The notes: generated by a model from the letters alone, not told the origin. A stretch of 64,000 nt of DNA from Dioscorea cayenensis subsp. rotundata (GCF_009730915.1 NC_052481.1:2480001-2544000); one strand, 5' to 3'; numbered from the stretch's first letter, positions 36,270 through 47,904 are shown. A program made the numbers and translations.

Positions 36270-37510
36270 AAAATACTTGGTGTTGGTTTCTGGTGGATTT
36301 TTTCAACTATAGTAGGTTTGAACGACTGGAATTAATACTCCATACTTTGCTGAATAGGAAGTCATTCTTTTGGAAACATATACTAAACTGTTGGCCCTCT
36401 TTGCATCAAGGAGTCGACTTAATGAATCCACTCTTTTTTTGGCTTGATAGATGGCTTAAGGAGAAGGAGCCTAAAGACATTTGGCCCAACCTCTTCCGCA
36501 TGTGGCAAAACCCCTTTCTCACAATCCACGAATTTTGGTTTCCGTCAACGGCTTATATCTTATCAATACTTTTCTTGAACTTCAAGCAAAAATGAGAACT
36601 TCTTCATTAAATATTTCTACAAATTCCTAAATGACAGTGATCTTAAATGCCCCTTAGAAAACCCTTGTGTGAAGGAGCTTGCCCCTTTAAATTTAAAATC
36701 TTCAACTAGCTCCCCTTGGACAACAAGAATCTGACCATGGAAAACATAGCAAAGCATAGCTATAACAGAATATCAATGAATGCATGCATACTTTGCTATG
36801 CGGCAGAGGAAAAAAATGGATCATCTACTGATAACCTGTCAATTTGCTTCTAGAATATGGATGTATTTCACTGCCTTAACATCCTAAGCACTCCTACTCT
36901 CAAGGACGTTTGGTCCCCCTTGGGGAATTTGTAATGCATAAGATTAACAGGTCAAGGGAACCTTCTTGTTTGGGCAATGTGTTAGATTATTTGGATTTAT
37001 AGAAAAAGACAATTGCATTTTCAATTGCAAATCATTTTCACATCTTTTTGTTATATGTAAAATTGATCTTATGCTTATTACATGAGTAAATGTAGCTCCA
37101 TCTATGAAAAAGGCCAGGTTGAATGAAGCTATCCCAACGATCAAAAGGAACATCAACTTTGTGTGAAATTCACAGTCAACCGGCCAAAAGGGCCCCAGCA
37201 GACTCCAAAGCGGCCTAAGTGATTCCGACATCTAAGGAGCGTCTAGTGTTCTCATTGTATCTTCTAGATTACTCTCTTTGTCATGTTTTTTGTGTTATGT
37301 TTTGTTTTTTTACTCTGTTGTCTCGTCCGATACTTTTTTTGTGTTTTGGTTTCTCCATTTCTAATGGAGCTTGTAGTTGTTTTAGTTTTTTCTCTCTTGT
37401 ATTTTGTATTCTATTATGAGTGCAATGTAGTTCTCGTCAATTTTTGTACTCTATTTAATTTTTTTATTTTAGCTTAATATATGTGATTTATTTACTTTAT
37501 TTAAAATAAA
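36270..37510 (+). pseudogene. LINE ORF2 C-terminus (zf-RVT region) and 3' tail
   Basis: The + strand encodes SFFWKHILNCWPSLHQGVDLMNPLFFWLDRWLKE at about 36350-36460. A zf-RVT-like block follows at about 36690-36900 (PFKFKIFN...NKNLTMENIAKHSYNR...ACILCYAAEE). The T-rich end near 37270-37500, finishing at an A-run at 37506-37514, looks like a LINE 3' UTR. Stops and frameshifts make it non-functional. Confidence 0.6.
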
Positions 37511-37635
37511 AAAAAATCATCCATTAAAAATTTTATTTATTAGCTAGTCAATAAACTCAATATTCTAACTGAGAAAAATATGATTAGCTAAATAGGCCAT
37601 ATATTTATTTTTAATGGATCAATTGAAAAAAATTA

Positions 37636-37798
37636 GTTAAGCCAAAGCCACTTGATTCAAGTGGTTAACGGCATAAATATAAGTGTCTCGTGTGACGTAC
37701 GGAGTGGTGAGGGTTTGAATTCTCGTTGGAAAAATTAACTCACAAGTGATATCGCAACACAGCGTTTATCGCCTTTTTAAAAAAAAAAAAAAAAGTTA
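37636..37798 (+). mobile_element. tRNA-derived SINE copy with poly(A)
   Basis: Weak A-box GATTCAAGTGG near 37652, B-box GGTTTGAATTC at 37711-37721, ending ATCGCCTTTTT plus a 15-base A-run. The 3' half of a related copy (ATTAACGGGTGATATTATTACCCAGC) lies at about 38025-38080. Confidence 0.6.
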
Positions 37799-38310
37799 AA
37801 AAAAGTTACATGTTTTTGACTAGATGAATAGAAATAGAAACTGATCATAGTACAAAAAAATTTCTAGGATAATAATGCCTCACTATTAGCTTACGAGCTA
37901 TAAAATGATAACAAAAACTAAGGCAAGTCTTCTTTAGCTCCTCTTTTAAGATTTTTAATCTGACTTAGATATGAAAATTTTTTCCAATTAATTAGCTCAT
38001 GCGCTTAAATGATTGGAGAAATTAACTAATTAACGGGTGATATTATTACCCAGCATTTGTTACTCTTTTAAAAAAACCTAGTTAAAAAAAATTATATGTT
38101 TTTGACTAGATTGAGAGAAACAGAAACTGATGATCGTACAAAAAAAAAAAAATTCTACAATAATACTGTCTCATCTATTAGCTTACAAGCTATAAAATGA
38201 TAACAAAAGCTAAGGCAACTCTTCTCGATCTAGCTCCTCTTTTAAGATTTTTAATCTGACTTAGATATGGGAGAGTTTTCCAATTAATTAGCTCATGCGC
38301 TTGAATGATC
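37799..38310. repeat. 286-bp tandem duplication upstream of P450 copy 2
   Basis: TGTTTTTGACTAGAT occurs at 37811 and 38097. Both units continue through ATTAGCTTAC(G/A)AGCTATAAAA, CTCCTCTTTTAAGATTTTTA and CAATTAATTAGCTCATGCGC. The two units differ by scattered substitutions and short indels. Confidence 0.75.
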
Positions 38311-38482
38311 GACCCAGATATTTTTCCTCATTCCTTTTTATCCACAGAAACTACAATATGGAGATCCATTTCAGAAAAGACCTCTTGATGCCAGAACCAG
38401 CTATAGGAGGGAAATAGAGCTTAGTCCAACCACCATCCATATATATGTATATAAATATATAAATGTATATCTATCTAGTGAG

Positions 38483-38874
38483 AAAGACGTTGATATTATG
38501 AAGGCAACCATTGTTTTGACGTGGCAAACTTTGTAATAATAAAATTATTAAAGACTTTATAAACCATTATTAAGTTGGGTCACTCTCCCATGGAAAGATC
38601 TCACTACATCTTGCTTGGCTGCAATGACCGCCACATTGTCCACAACCTTTTTCTATCTTAACCACAATATATATTATATATAGTTACACAAGAAATTGCC
38701 CAATAATATAGAAAATAATAATATAAAGTACACCCTATCATAAATCGAAGAAAAATATCCAACCAAGTTGTTGCATGGAATATTCATGTGCTTTCAATTA
38801 TATACGGTGAGAAATTCAATCTACATTTATAAAATTAGAAAATTATTACTCTATTTTTGCATAGTCCAACAACA
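38483..38874 (+). promoter_or_regulatory. Upstream region of P450 copy 2
   Basis: Third copy of the segment shared with 25576-26195 and 27996-28510, more diverged. The common blocks are TTGATATTATGAAGG, CATGGAAAGATCTCACTACATC, GCAATGACCGCCACATTGTCC and GAAATTCAATCTACA. Confidence 0.5.
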
Positions 38875-40460
38875 ATGGAGCTAAACATTGTCTTCCATGC
38901 CACTGCAATTTTCTTCTTCATCTTCTTCATCACCAAATATTTTGTTCTCCAACTCCAATTACAACAAGATAAATCACAAAACGGGCCTCTAGCCCTTCCG
39001 ATCATCGGCCACCTTCACCTTATTAAGCAACCTTTACACCAATCCCTATTGAAAATCTCGGCTGCCTATGGACAAGTCCTCCTACTCCGGTTTGGTTCTC
39101 GGAATATCTTCCTCGTCTCCTCTGCCTCCACAGCAGAAGAATGTTTCACTACTAATGACATTATTTTTGCGAATCGCCCTTTGCTTCTCGCTGGCAAATA
39201 TTTTGGCTATGAGTATTCTATGATAGGGGTGGCCCCCTACGGTCCTCACTGGCGTAATCTTCGACGGTTCACCACCCTCCATGCCGTCTCCTCCTCTCGT
39301 CTCTCCGCCCTCTCCTCCTTCTTCTCTGATGAGGTCCACTCACTCCTTCATCATCTTTTCATGGATGTTTCTCCTATAATTGAGCTAAGATCACATCTGT
39401 GGGAGCTCACCATGAACATAGTGATGGGCATGATAGCAGGAAAAAAATACTATACAAGGGATACAAGTACTACATACCCTAACCCTAACCCTAACTCTAA
39501 TGAAGTGATGAAGTTTAGGAGGATAGTTGAGGAAGTGCTTAAGCTTAGCGAAGCAACATCCATGGAGGACTTCATTCCGGTAATGAAGTTGTTTTGTGGG
39601 ATGGAGAAGAAGATGGAGAAGCTTGGGAAAGAGATGGATGAGCTTCTTCAAGAGATGGTAGAGGAGAGAAGGAAATCATGGAGATTGAGAAGCTCTCAAG
39701 AGAAAGACAAAGACAAAAAGAAAGAAGAAAGGATTCTCATTGATGTCATGCTAGGGTTGCAAGAGACTCAACCAGAGGAGTACACTGACAAGCTCATCAA
39801 GGGCATGATCATAGTAATTAACCCTAATCTCTTACTCTTAAACTTCTTCTATTTTCATTAAAAAATCTTTTTATTTTTCCTTTTTTTAAAAAAAAATTAA
39901 TTATGGTAGATTAATTATTCGGTTCATTTTCATATATATTATAACTAGATTTTTCCGCATATGACAACAACCTTTCGGTCATTATCTTATCTGCAGGGCA
40001 TTGTGTGGACTATATTGATATGCAACTTTGGTGTCATTAAACTTTGAAATTGATTATCTAACCTAGCAAAATGAGATTCATAAAAAATATTATTTTATTA
40101 AGTAATTTTTAGAATATTGTGGGAAATAACCATTAGTTTATTACATGAAAATATTTTTAATTATATTTCATGTCTTCTGTTTTAGGCTTATAACAACCTA
40201 GCTCAACCAATATGTATATATATTTATAGACTGATTTTGAATTTTGTTATTCTTTAACCCAGTTAAATACTGACTGGTTTTTTTTTTCTTCACAAATTTA
40301 TGTATCAAATATAGAAAAATATTTAAAGAGAATATAATATTTTAAAAATCTATTGTTTGGTTTTCATATCTAGCTCTATCTCTTGGAAAAAAAAATTCCT
40401 GCCTCTGCCCACTCGTGGCACACAGTAAACTTCTTAAAATCTGGTGTTTGTTTCTTTTAT

Positions 40461-40502
<42 letters not shown>

Positions 40503-41169
40503 CTTCAACGTTGTAAATGTTTGCACACAGGCAATGATACTAGCCGGAACAGAGACATCGGCAGCAAGCATAGAATGGGCAATGGCACTTCTTCTCAACC
40601 ACCCACAAACACTTGAAAAACTCAAGTCTGAGATCAAACAACACATTGGACATGAACGTCTAGTGAAAGACACAGACATCCCTAAACTCAACTACCTCAA
40701 CAATGTCATTAAAGAAACCTTACGCTTGTACCCTCCAGTTCCTCTCCTCATTCCTCATGAATCCTCAAAACCATGCAACATCTCTGGCCTTCATGTCCCT
40801 GAAAACACCATCCTTTTAGTCAATGCTTATGCCATTCAAAGAGACCCTAAATTTTGGGGCACTGATTCCATGGAGTTCAAGCCAGAGAGGTTTGAAGGAT
40901 ATCATGATGATGATCTTGATGATAAAGGGTTGAAGTACATGCCCTTTGGGTATGGGAGAAGGAGGTGCCCTGGTGAAGGGATGGGAATGAAGGTGGTGGC
41001 TTTGGCTTTGGCTTCTTTGGTTCAGTGTTTTGAGTGGGAAAGAGTTGGAGAGGAGATAGTGAGCTTGGATGAAGGTCATGGCCTTACTATGCCTATGGCT
41101 TCTCCTTTGCATGCCAAGCTCAAGCCATGCATTGATATGGTTCATGTCCTTTCTCAACTATCAAATTAA
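38875..41169 (+). CDS. Cytochrome P450 monooxygenase, CYP81-like, intact copy 2
   Basis: Two exons (38875-39813, 40531-41169), one phase-0 intron, 525 residues. An N-terminal membrane anchor (about 5-25) and the hinge LPIIGHLHL place it on the ER membrane facing the cytosol. AGTETS (about 318-323, oxygen activation), ETLR at 375-378, FKPERF and the heme loop FGYGRRRCPGEG with ligand C459 are all present. The AGTETS..S.EWAM.LLLNHP text is CYP81-like. That family hydroxylates flavonoids, lignans, indoles and other specialised metabolites using NADPH-P450 reductase, and the substrate here cannot be read. ATG 38875 aligns with the start of copy 1; upstream codons have no ATG. The intron (717 bp, with (TA)n at 40461-40501) is much longer than the 124 bp in the pseudogene. 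Exon 2 is far closer to copy 1 than exon 1 is. Confidence 0.93.
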
Positions 41170-42148
41170 TTAATTGTGGGTCTTTGATCATGATCTATTC
41201 AATGTTAAATATTGCTAGTTGGTTGCTTTATTGATATGATAATTAAAACTTTCATTTTGTATGTGTGTGTGTGTTTTTTTTTTTATTGCTTTAATTATTA
41301 TTTTTATTTTTACAAATACTACAAATACATATTTTTAAGAATTGATCGTTCAGGTATGCACCTGCATCTATCGATATAAAAAAAGTTATAATTTCGCACT
41401 TACAACAAGAACCAGCTTTTAACATCTTATTTTTAACCCATGTAGCACACATGTTTTTTGAAAGTGGACCAATATGTTAATATATGATTCTGAAATAAAC
41501 TTTTTTTTATTATTTTTTAATAGTTTAACAAAAGAAAAAAAAACATTTTAGCTAGGTAAGTGGGGGTTATGGATGCCAATCCATTAAGGGTGACGGTTTT
41601 ATGGATATTTTCTTTGTTTTAATTTAAATAATTATGTTTTATTAGTGAAAAAAATTATTATATGTACGTTAATGAGTCAAGTTTATAAAATTAATTAATT
41701 GGAAAAAAGTATTGTATAAATATAAAAGCAAGTTTGAAATTAAACTTTATAATTAATTACAACAATTCATTTTAAAATATACACAAACTAATTCATATAA
41801 TTTAGAGTGAGAATTTTTAAATTTACCAATTACTTCTGGGCCTTGGTATTAATTTATAATTTTTTTTAATAAGAGCCCTTGTCTCAATTTGTTATATAAA
41901 TGTATAAAAGTGCGCCCATGTCTACCCCTAGGGTTCCTGCACTAGTATCCACAAATTTATATAAACGAGAGACCAAATTATAAATAGTATAATCACCAAA
42001 ATAGTCCATGTATTTTTTTTTTCTTTTTTTTTGGCCCCCTCTACTCAGAAATATTCTCAAGTAGTCTTTTTATTTTTGAAAATGTACATACTTAGTTAGA
42101 AAATGCTCCTAACTAGTCCCAGCGTATTTTCAAAAAATAGAAGGACTA
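41170..42148. other. Intergenic DNA downstream of P450 copy 2
   Basis: AT-rich, no gene. From about 42040 it contains the left arm of an inverted repeat (CTCTACTCAGAAATATTCTCAAG...GCTCCTAACTAGTCC) whose right arm lies at about 42141-42150 and 42718-42750. Part of the left arm also resembles 15866-15896. Confidence 0.45.
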
Positions 42149-42156
42149 GTTGGGAG

Positions 42157-42717
42157 TAGGGGTGGCAAAAATTCGGGTCCGGACAAAACCGGGTCCGGAC
42201 AACTACTAATATAAATAGAAAAACTTGTGTCCGGACCCGGCCCGGTTTTAAATCCGGACAAACTTGGTATGTCCAAACCCGGTTTATTTTAAAACCGGGT
42301 TGTCCGGATGTCCAAATTTGTCCGAATTCTATAAGTTATTTTTAAGTTCGCTCAAATATTAAATTATACAAAAATAATTTAATTCACATTAAATGTAAAA
42401 AAAAAACATTAATAATCCAAAACTCAACTCAAATTATAGAAAAATCTAAGTCTTAATAGAAAACAATAGATGTTTAAAGTTTTTAGAAGAATGGGCTTAA
42501 AACAAATGGGCCTAAGGTTGTGGACTTTTAAAGTTTTATGGGTTAAAAGGGCCCGGTTGTCCGAATTTCTATGTCCGAACCCGGCCCGGATTTAAATCCG
42601 GACAACCAAGCCATGTCCGGACCCGGCCCGTATTTGCAAACCTTATGTCCAAACCCTTTTTATTCCGGGCCGGATAAAACCGGGCCGGCGGGTCCGGACA
42701 GATTATTGCCACCCCTA
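42157..42717. mobile_element. hAT-type nonautonomous element, 561 bp
   Basis: Termini are perfect inverted TAGGGGTGGCAA / TTGCCACCCCTA. The 8-bp flanks GTTGGGAG (42149-42156) and CTTGGGAG (42718-42725) match at seven of eight positions. Subterminal arms are dense in CCGGAC, GGGTCCGG and CCGGCCCGG motifs, and the centre is AT-rich. No ORF. The layout copies that of 10789-11361, but the terminal sequence differs. Confidence 0.85.
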
Positions 42718-42811
42718 CTTGGGAGTAATTCTAAGTAGAGGAACCAAAAGGAAATTAAAGAGAAAGAAAAGTAGAGGAATAAATTAAGGCATTATACCAA
42801 TTGTAAACTTA

Positions 42812-44440
42812 GGGCATCTCCAACCCAACACTCAATCCCAAATTTGGGGTGGAATTTGGGTGTAGAGTACTCCAACTCACACCCAAATCTTACCCCAAAT
42901 TTGAGTTTTGCAACAGTGCAACCCCAAATTTGGGGTCACACTATTGCAACCCCAAATTTGGGGTCCCACATTATTTCTTATTTTTTAATTATATTTTTTA
43001 TTTTTTTATTATTGTAATGGAAAATATAAAATTATTAATCCATTAATATAATTATAAGTAGTTATTTATAATATTAATTTGTGTAATTAATTAATAATCA
43101 ATAATAATTATTATTTAATTAATAAATAAAATTGTTAATTATTAATATATAAAAATTTATAAAACCAGAATAGTTGAAATTTTATTGAAAATAACCTTAA
43201 TAAAAGCTAATACAATGTAAAAACTAATTAAAATATTCTGATAAATCACTAGCACTTCCGCCTATATTATCGAAATATCTTCCAAATGGATTTGATGATG
43301 AAGAAGGTGGTTGTTGAAAATGTCCTCTTTTTTGCATAATTCGTGCTTGTTAAGATTGAATATAAGCACGAATATTAGGATCAATGATGATGCTCAAGTC
43401 TGTAGTTAATATCTTATTTTCTTCTTTAAACTCTTTTATAGCCATTTTTATCTGCATTTTTGTTTTTCAATATCTCCATAAGTTGTCGGTTATCTTTTTG
43501 CAATTTGCCCATTACAGATATAAGATCAGCTTGATTCTTTTTTTTCAATTTAGCCTTTTTCACACCGACTGGACATTGGGAAGAGTTTCCACCACTATCA
43601 TCATCTAAGTTAATTGAAAATTGTAAGAATTCATTTTGTGTTGCACATTGAGATTTAGGTGTTGCATTGTCTGACTCAAAGGAGAGAAAATTAACGCCAT
43701 GCTTTCTTGACATTTGCCTTGGAGTGATCACGTGGTCTTTAAATTTTTCAAAATTTTTTACCTTATCACATACATGGTCATACTCGAAACCTTTCTGGTA
43801 TTTTGGATCTTGTCCTAGCAACAACTTTGTTTGGTTTAACTGCAAAATTTTGTAATGTCAAGTTCAAAAAAAAATAATACATAGTTTATATGCAAGAATT
43901 GTAAAGATATACTTACAATATCTTGATCTGAAGCACCGCTAGGATTTAAATTCTTTATTTGTTGAATACATGCGTTCTTTTTTCAGCAATCATTTTCAAG
44001 TTAAAAAAATAATACATAGTTTATTTTTTTTATTTTATTTATGGTTTCAATGTAAATTGTAAAATATCTAATTAAGATAATTTTCATGTTGTTAAAATTG
44101 TAATAAATTATGTGTTTAGATATTAAATATTTTCATGCTATATTAAAAAATAATTTCATTGTTTATTGAAATAATTAAGAAATTCAAATTTTAATTTTAA
44201 AATAAATTAAATAATATATTAAAAAATATAATTGTACAATTTTTTAACTTATATTTTTTAATAAATTATTTATAAATTGTAATTAATGTTTAATTACTTT
44301 ATTATTAAAATGATTAATTTTTAATATTTTTATTAAATAATAATAAAATAATATATAAAAAATATTATAAAAATATTTTTTTGGGATAAAATTTAAAATT
44401 TGTGGTTAAAGTAAAATTTTCTAGCAAAACCAAATGTAAG
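42812..44440 (-). mobile_element. Truncated PIF/Harbinger element with an ORF1-like remnant only
   Basis: It starts GGGCATCTCCAACCCAACAC after TTA (42809-42811), a common plant Harbinger terminus. The next ~150 bp repeat CCCCAAATTTGGGGT palindromes. The inverse terminus is not found at the right. Only weak subterminal resemblance (GTAAGATTTGGG near 44436) remains, beside the reductase gene. No transposase was seen. Confidence 0.6.
43230..43975 (-). pseudogene. NAM-associated (Harbinger ORF1-type) protein fragment
   Basis: On the - strand an exon ends NACIQQIKNLNPSGASDQDI at about 43915. A short GT-AG intron follows, then LNQTKLLLGQDPKYQKGFEYDHVCDKVKNFEKFKD and the hallmark CPVGVKKAKLKKK around 43555-43575. 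The tail is coiled coil. This matches the C-terminal domain found in NAM-associated and GST-T3-like Harbinger ORF1 proteins. The N-terminal Myb part is missing, and the frame ends in stops near 43370 and beyond. Confidence 0.7.
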
Positions 44441-44475
44441 ATTTGGGATACAAACCCATCCATTTTTCTCCGGCG

Positions 44476-47400
44476 ATGGTCGGAGACGAAACCCAATCGC
44501 CGGATCTCCAACCGCTTCTACTCCTCCGGAAACCCATCGCCTTCTTGCTCTCCTCCCTCTCCACCCACTTCCACCTCCTCAAACCCTGGGAATCCCCTTT
44601 GCCTCTCCCAGCCTTCCTCTCCACCCACGCAACCACCGTCCAAGCCCTCCTCATCACCGGCCTCGCCCCTGTCACCGCTGCCATTCTCGATAGCCTTCCA
44701 TCACTCGGATGCATCGTCACCACCAGCGTTGGTGTCGACCACATCGACCTCCTCGAGTGCGCCCGCCGTGGCGTCGCCGTCGCCAATGCCGGTTCTGTCT
44801 TCTCCGATGATGCTGCTGACTACGCTGTTGGTCTCTTGATCGATGTTCTCCGGAGAATTTCAGCCGCCGATGGGTACCTCAGGCAGGGCCTTTGGACCCT
44901 CGCCGGAGATTATCCTCTCGGATCTAAGGTCACATTTTTACCCTAATAAATTTTTTTCACAAAAATCAATTTTTGGTAAATAATATTTCTTGTTGTTGGG
45001 GTTTTTTTTTGGGTTTAGAATTATATATATATATATATAATTAGATAATTATTGATTTAGGAATCATGTATAATATTTAGTTAGCAAAGTAGCAACATTA
45101 GTTACTAAGTATTTTGTGAAAATGAAAGGTTTTTTTTTAAATTTACTTTTGTTTCATCTTGGTAAATTTCTATTCTTGTTTTATAGAATAGCTGTTTGGT
45201 GCTTTGCTTATGTAAAATCTTTCTCTACAATTACTTTCTCTACCAAGTAACAACACAATGTTTGCCATGTATAATGAAAATTGTAATGAAATGCTTGTAA
45301 ACCTAATTCCTTCATTTGGTATGAATAGGTTTTATGTAAAGTTATATGCATTCTCAATTTTGCCTTTGATTACTCTAGTTAGTAAAATTTAAAAAAAAAA
45401 CAAAAACCAAACAAAAAGTCAAAATCCCTTAATCAAACCCTTGTAAATGAACTCATTAAAACTATACAAAAAACTAAAATCTCGTTCCAAAAAAATAAAA
45501 GTTTAACAAAAAACAAGTATCACCATTAAAAAAAACATTGAAAAGTAAAGAAACATCATAAAAGATCCAAGGAGTGATCCCTCTAGCCCAAGGGTTTGGG
45601 AAAGGAAAGAAAAGCCGCGAAGTTTTGCTCTAGGGTTTTCAAAAGCAAGAAAAGATAAAGAAAAAATTTTTACTTAAGTATTGGAATTTTCTTTGCCTAG
45701 CATTTTCACACCCACTATATAATCCTTTTTCACACCTCCTCCTGTGAATCATTTTCCTTGGTCAAAGGGAAAGTAATTGTATGAAGTTTGTTACTTTGCA
45801 TCGTTCATATTAAAACCAAACGTGTGAAAGTTTTTCACAAGTTTTACTTTGCGTGTAAATATTAAAACTAAACGTGTGAAAGTTTTTCACAAGTTTTACT
45901 TTGCGTGTAAAGTTGTTACTGAATTTTATTTTTGTTGTATTTTTTTGTGTTTTTTTTAATAAAACTTGGACTAAGAGAGTGTTTTAGTTTAAGGAAATAA
46001 ATTAAAATAATGAAAGAGATAGCACATCTCATGTTTATTTTAGTTCTAAAATCACTTCTTTGGCTTTTTTTTTTTTTAATTTAATTCCATTCAAGAGAAT
46101 CAAGACAAATTGTTATACTGCAAATAACAAAAGGGCAATAAAATTATCTTATCTTATAAAATATGCATTTTACCTTTAGATTTTTCAATGACTTTGAAAT
46201 TGCAATTTTGTCAATTGAATCATATACTTGGCAATTCATTACAATTTTGATTAAAATTCTCAATTTGATGATTTTGAAGGAAATTTGGATAGAAGACTTA
46301 TTAAAGTTTACAGACTAGTGGTAAACTGAAGATAAAATACAATTTAATAAGAGAAAATTTATGTGGTTAATAAAAACTAAGGCTTTATTTGTTGTATGTT
46401 ACGTCTGATATATAGAACATGTCGAATTAATTTTATTGAAAAATTTTAACTCCATAATTAACTGCTACATGGTAACTTACAAATGAGACACTCTCAACAT
46501 GAAAAGCTTCTGTTATAGTCTTAGCAAAATAATGGTCTGATTTATGCTTGAAAAAGCTTTATTCGGCTTTAGTTATCCACATGCTGTTTCTGCTGCTTGT
46601 CATCAGAATAATATGGTCTGTTTCATTATAGTACATTTACAGAATTATATGGAAGTTTCACTACAATGGAATCTTCAAAGCTTGATTGGACATTACTATG
46701 GTTAATATTCCTTTGGATGTCACTTATCTCTTCCCAAAGTTGGCTTCTTAGTCAGATTGCATCTTGTTACTTGATTAATCAGTAGAACAGACAAACAAGA
46801 GTAATGTGGTTGTTTTTTATCGGTATCCACTGGAAATCAATTTGGTAAAATTTTTGGTACAAATAGCATTATAGGACATTTGCTTGGCTGTGAATTCACC
46901 AAAGTCTGTTGATTTTGTTGAGTGTGGTTTGAATTTTAGAAGCTCAGATTAAATTTAGGATTCCATGTGAATGGAAACTTTGTAAAAGCTGGAAGCTACA
47001 GAAAAAAAAATGATGTCCCATGGTGGATATCTTTACAGTATGATTGCATTCTGCTTAAGTAGATTCTCTTGCTGTTCATTGGCGTAACAATAGAAAAGGA
47101 TAAACTATATAAATCTGTGTTTTGACCTTATTCTGTCATTTGTTTTTGTCTTGATTGCTTGTGTAGAGAAACAGCATGACAATCACAAAATTTTACTTGG
47201 TTGAGTCATGAGACTTGTTGGCTTGATAATTTTAAGCAACACCAGCGAACAGATTGTTTGTTCATTGTTTCCTGCTAAACAAAATTCCCTGCTGAAATCT
47301 TATTTTCAGACTCTTCAGAGTATTGACAGCCATTTATTTTGAGTGATTAGTTATTACCATACTGTTTGATGCTTTCAGCTGAGTGGCAAAAGGATTGGGA

Positions 47401-47900
47401 TCATAGGCCTGGGAAGCATTGGCTCCAGAGTTGCCAAAAGGCTTCAAGCTTTCAGCTGTACAATCTCATACAACTCCTTGACAATGAAACCATCAGTCCC
47501 ATATAAATTCTACCCGAATGTTTGTGATCTTGCAAGCAACAGTGATGCTCTAATTGTGTGTTGTGCTCTGACCAGCAAAACACATCATATCATCAACAAA
47601 GACGTATTATCAGCGCTCGGAAAACAGGGCATCATAATCAACATAGGGAGAGGTGCACTGGTTGATGAAGAGGATTTGATCAAATGTTTGATGAATGCGG
47701 ATATAAAAGGTGCAGGTCTTGATGTGTTTAAGAATGAGCCATTGGTGCCCAAGGAGTTACTCTCAATGAACAATGTTGTGCTTTCCTCTCACTCTGCAGT
47801 TAACACTGAAGAGAACATTTTGGACCTTTATCAGCTGATCATTGCTAACTTCGAAGCTTTCTTTGCCGGTAGACCTTTGATTAGTCCTGTTTCAGCTTGA
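44476..47900 (+). CDS. HPR3: D-2-hydroxyacid dehydrogenase, hydroxypyruvate/hydroxyphenylpyruvate reductase-like
   Basis: Two exons (44476-44928, 47379-47900) give 324 residues, the normal length. The Rossmann motif GLGSIG sits at 161-166. Catalytic R242 (NIGRGALVDE), E271 (GLDVFKNEP) and H289 (SSHSAVNT) are in place. The family reduces hydroxypyruvate, glyoxylate or hydroxyphenylpyruvate with NAD(P)H. The text is closest to the plant HPR3/HPR2 group, with no organelle targeting peptide evident, so a cytosolic bypass role in photorespiration or in tyrosine-derived phenolics is likely. Subfamily is inferred. ATG 44476 is the first in-frame Met; the frame upstream is open but has no ATG. The intron is 2450 bp with a small tandem repeat at 45808-45909. 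A Harbinger remnant lies directly upstream and a minisatellite directly downstream. Confidence 0.9.
45808..45909. repeat. Two-copy 51-bp tandem repeat in the reductase intron
   Basis: ATATTAAAAC(C/T)(A)AACGTGTGAAAG followed by TTTTTCACAAGTTTTACTTT occurs twice in a row with at most one or two differences. Each unit contains the small hairpin GTGAAAG-TTTTTCAC. Confidence 0.85.
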
Positions 47901-47904
47901 GATG

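Noticed and set aside
37219-37480. Phe/Leu/Cys-rich hydrophobic open frames
   Set aside because: They lie in the T-rich 3' tail of the LINE remnant. Apparent membrane character is due to TTT/TTG codons.
38857-38874. Six extra N-terminal residues on the intact P450
   Set aside because: This extension starts at TTG. The first ATG is 38875, which matches the start of the paralogue.
44443-44475. Eleven extra residues before the reductase start
   Set aside because: The open frame begins at TTG and has no ATG before 44476. It probably lies in 5' UTR or transposon-derived DNA.
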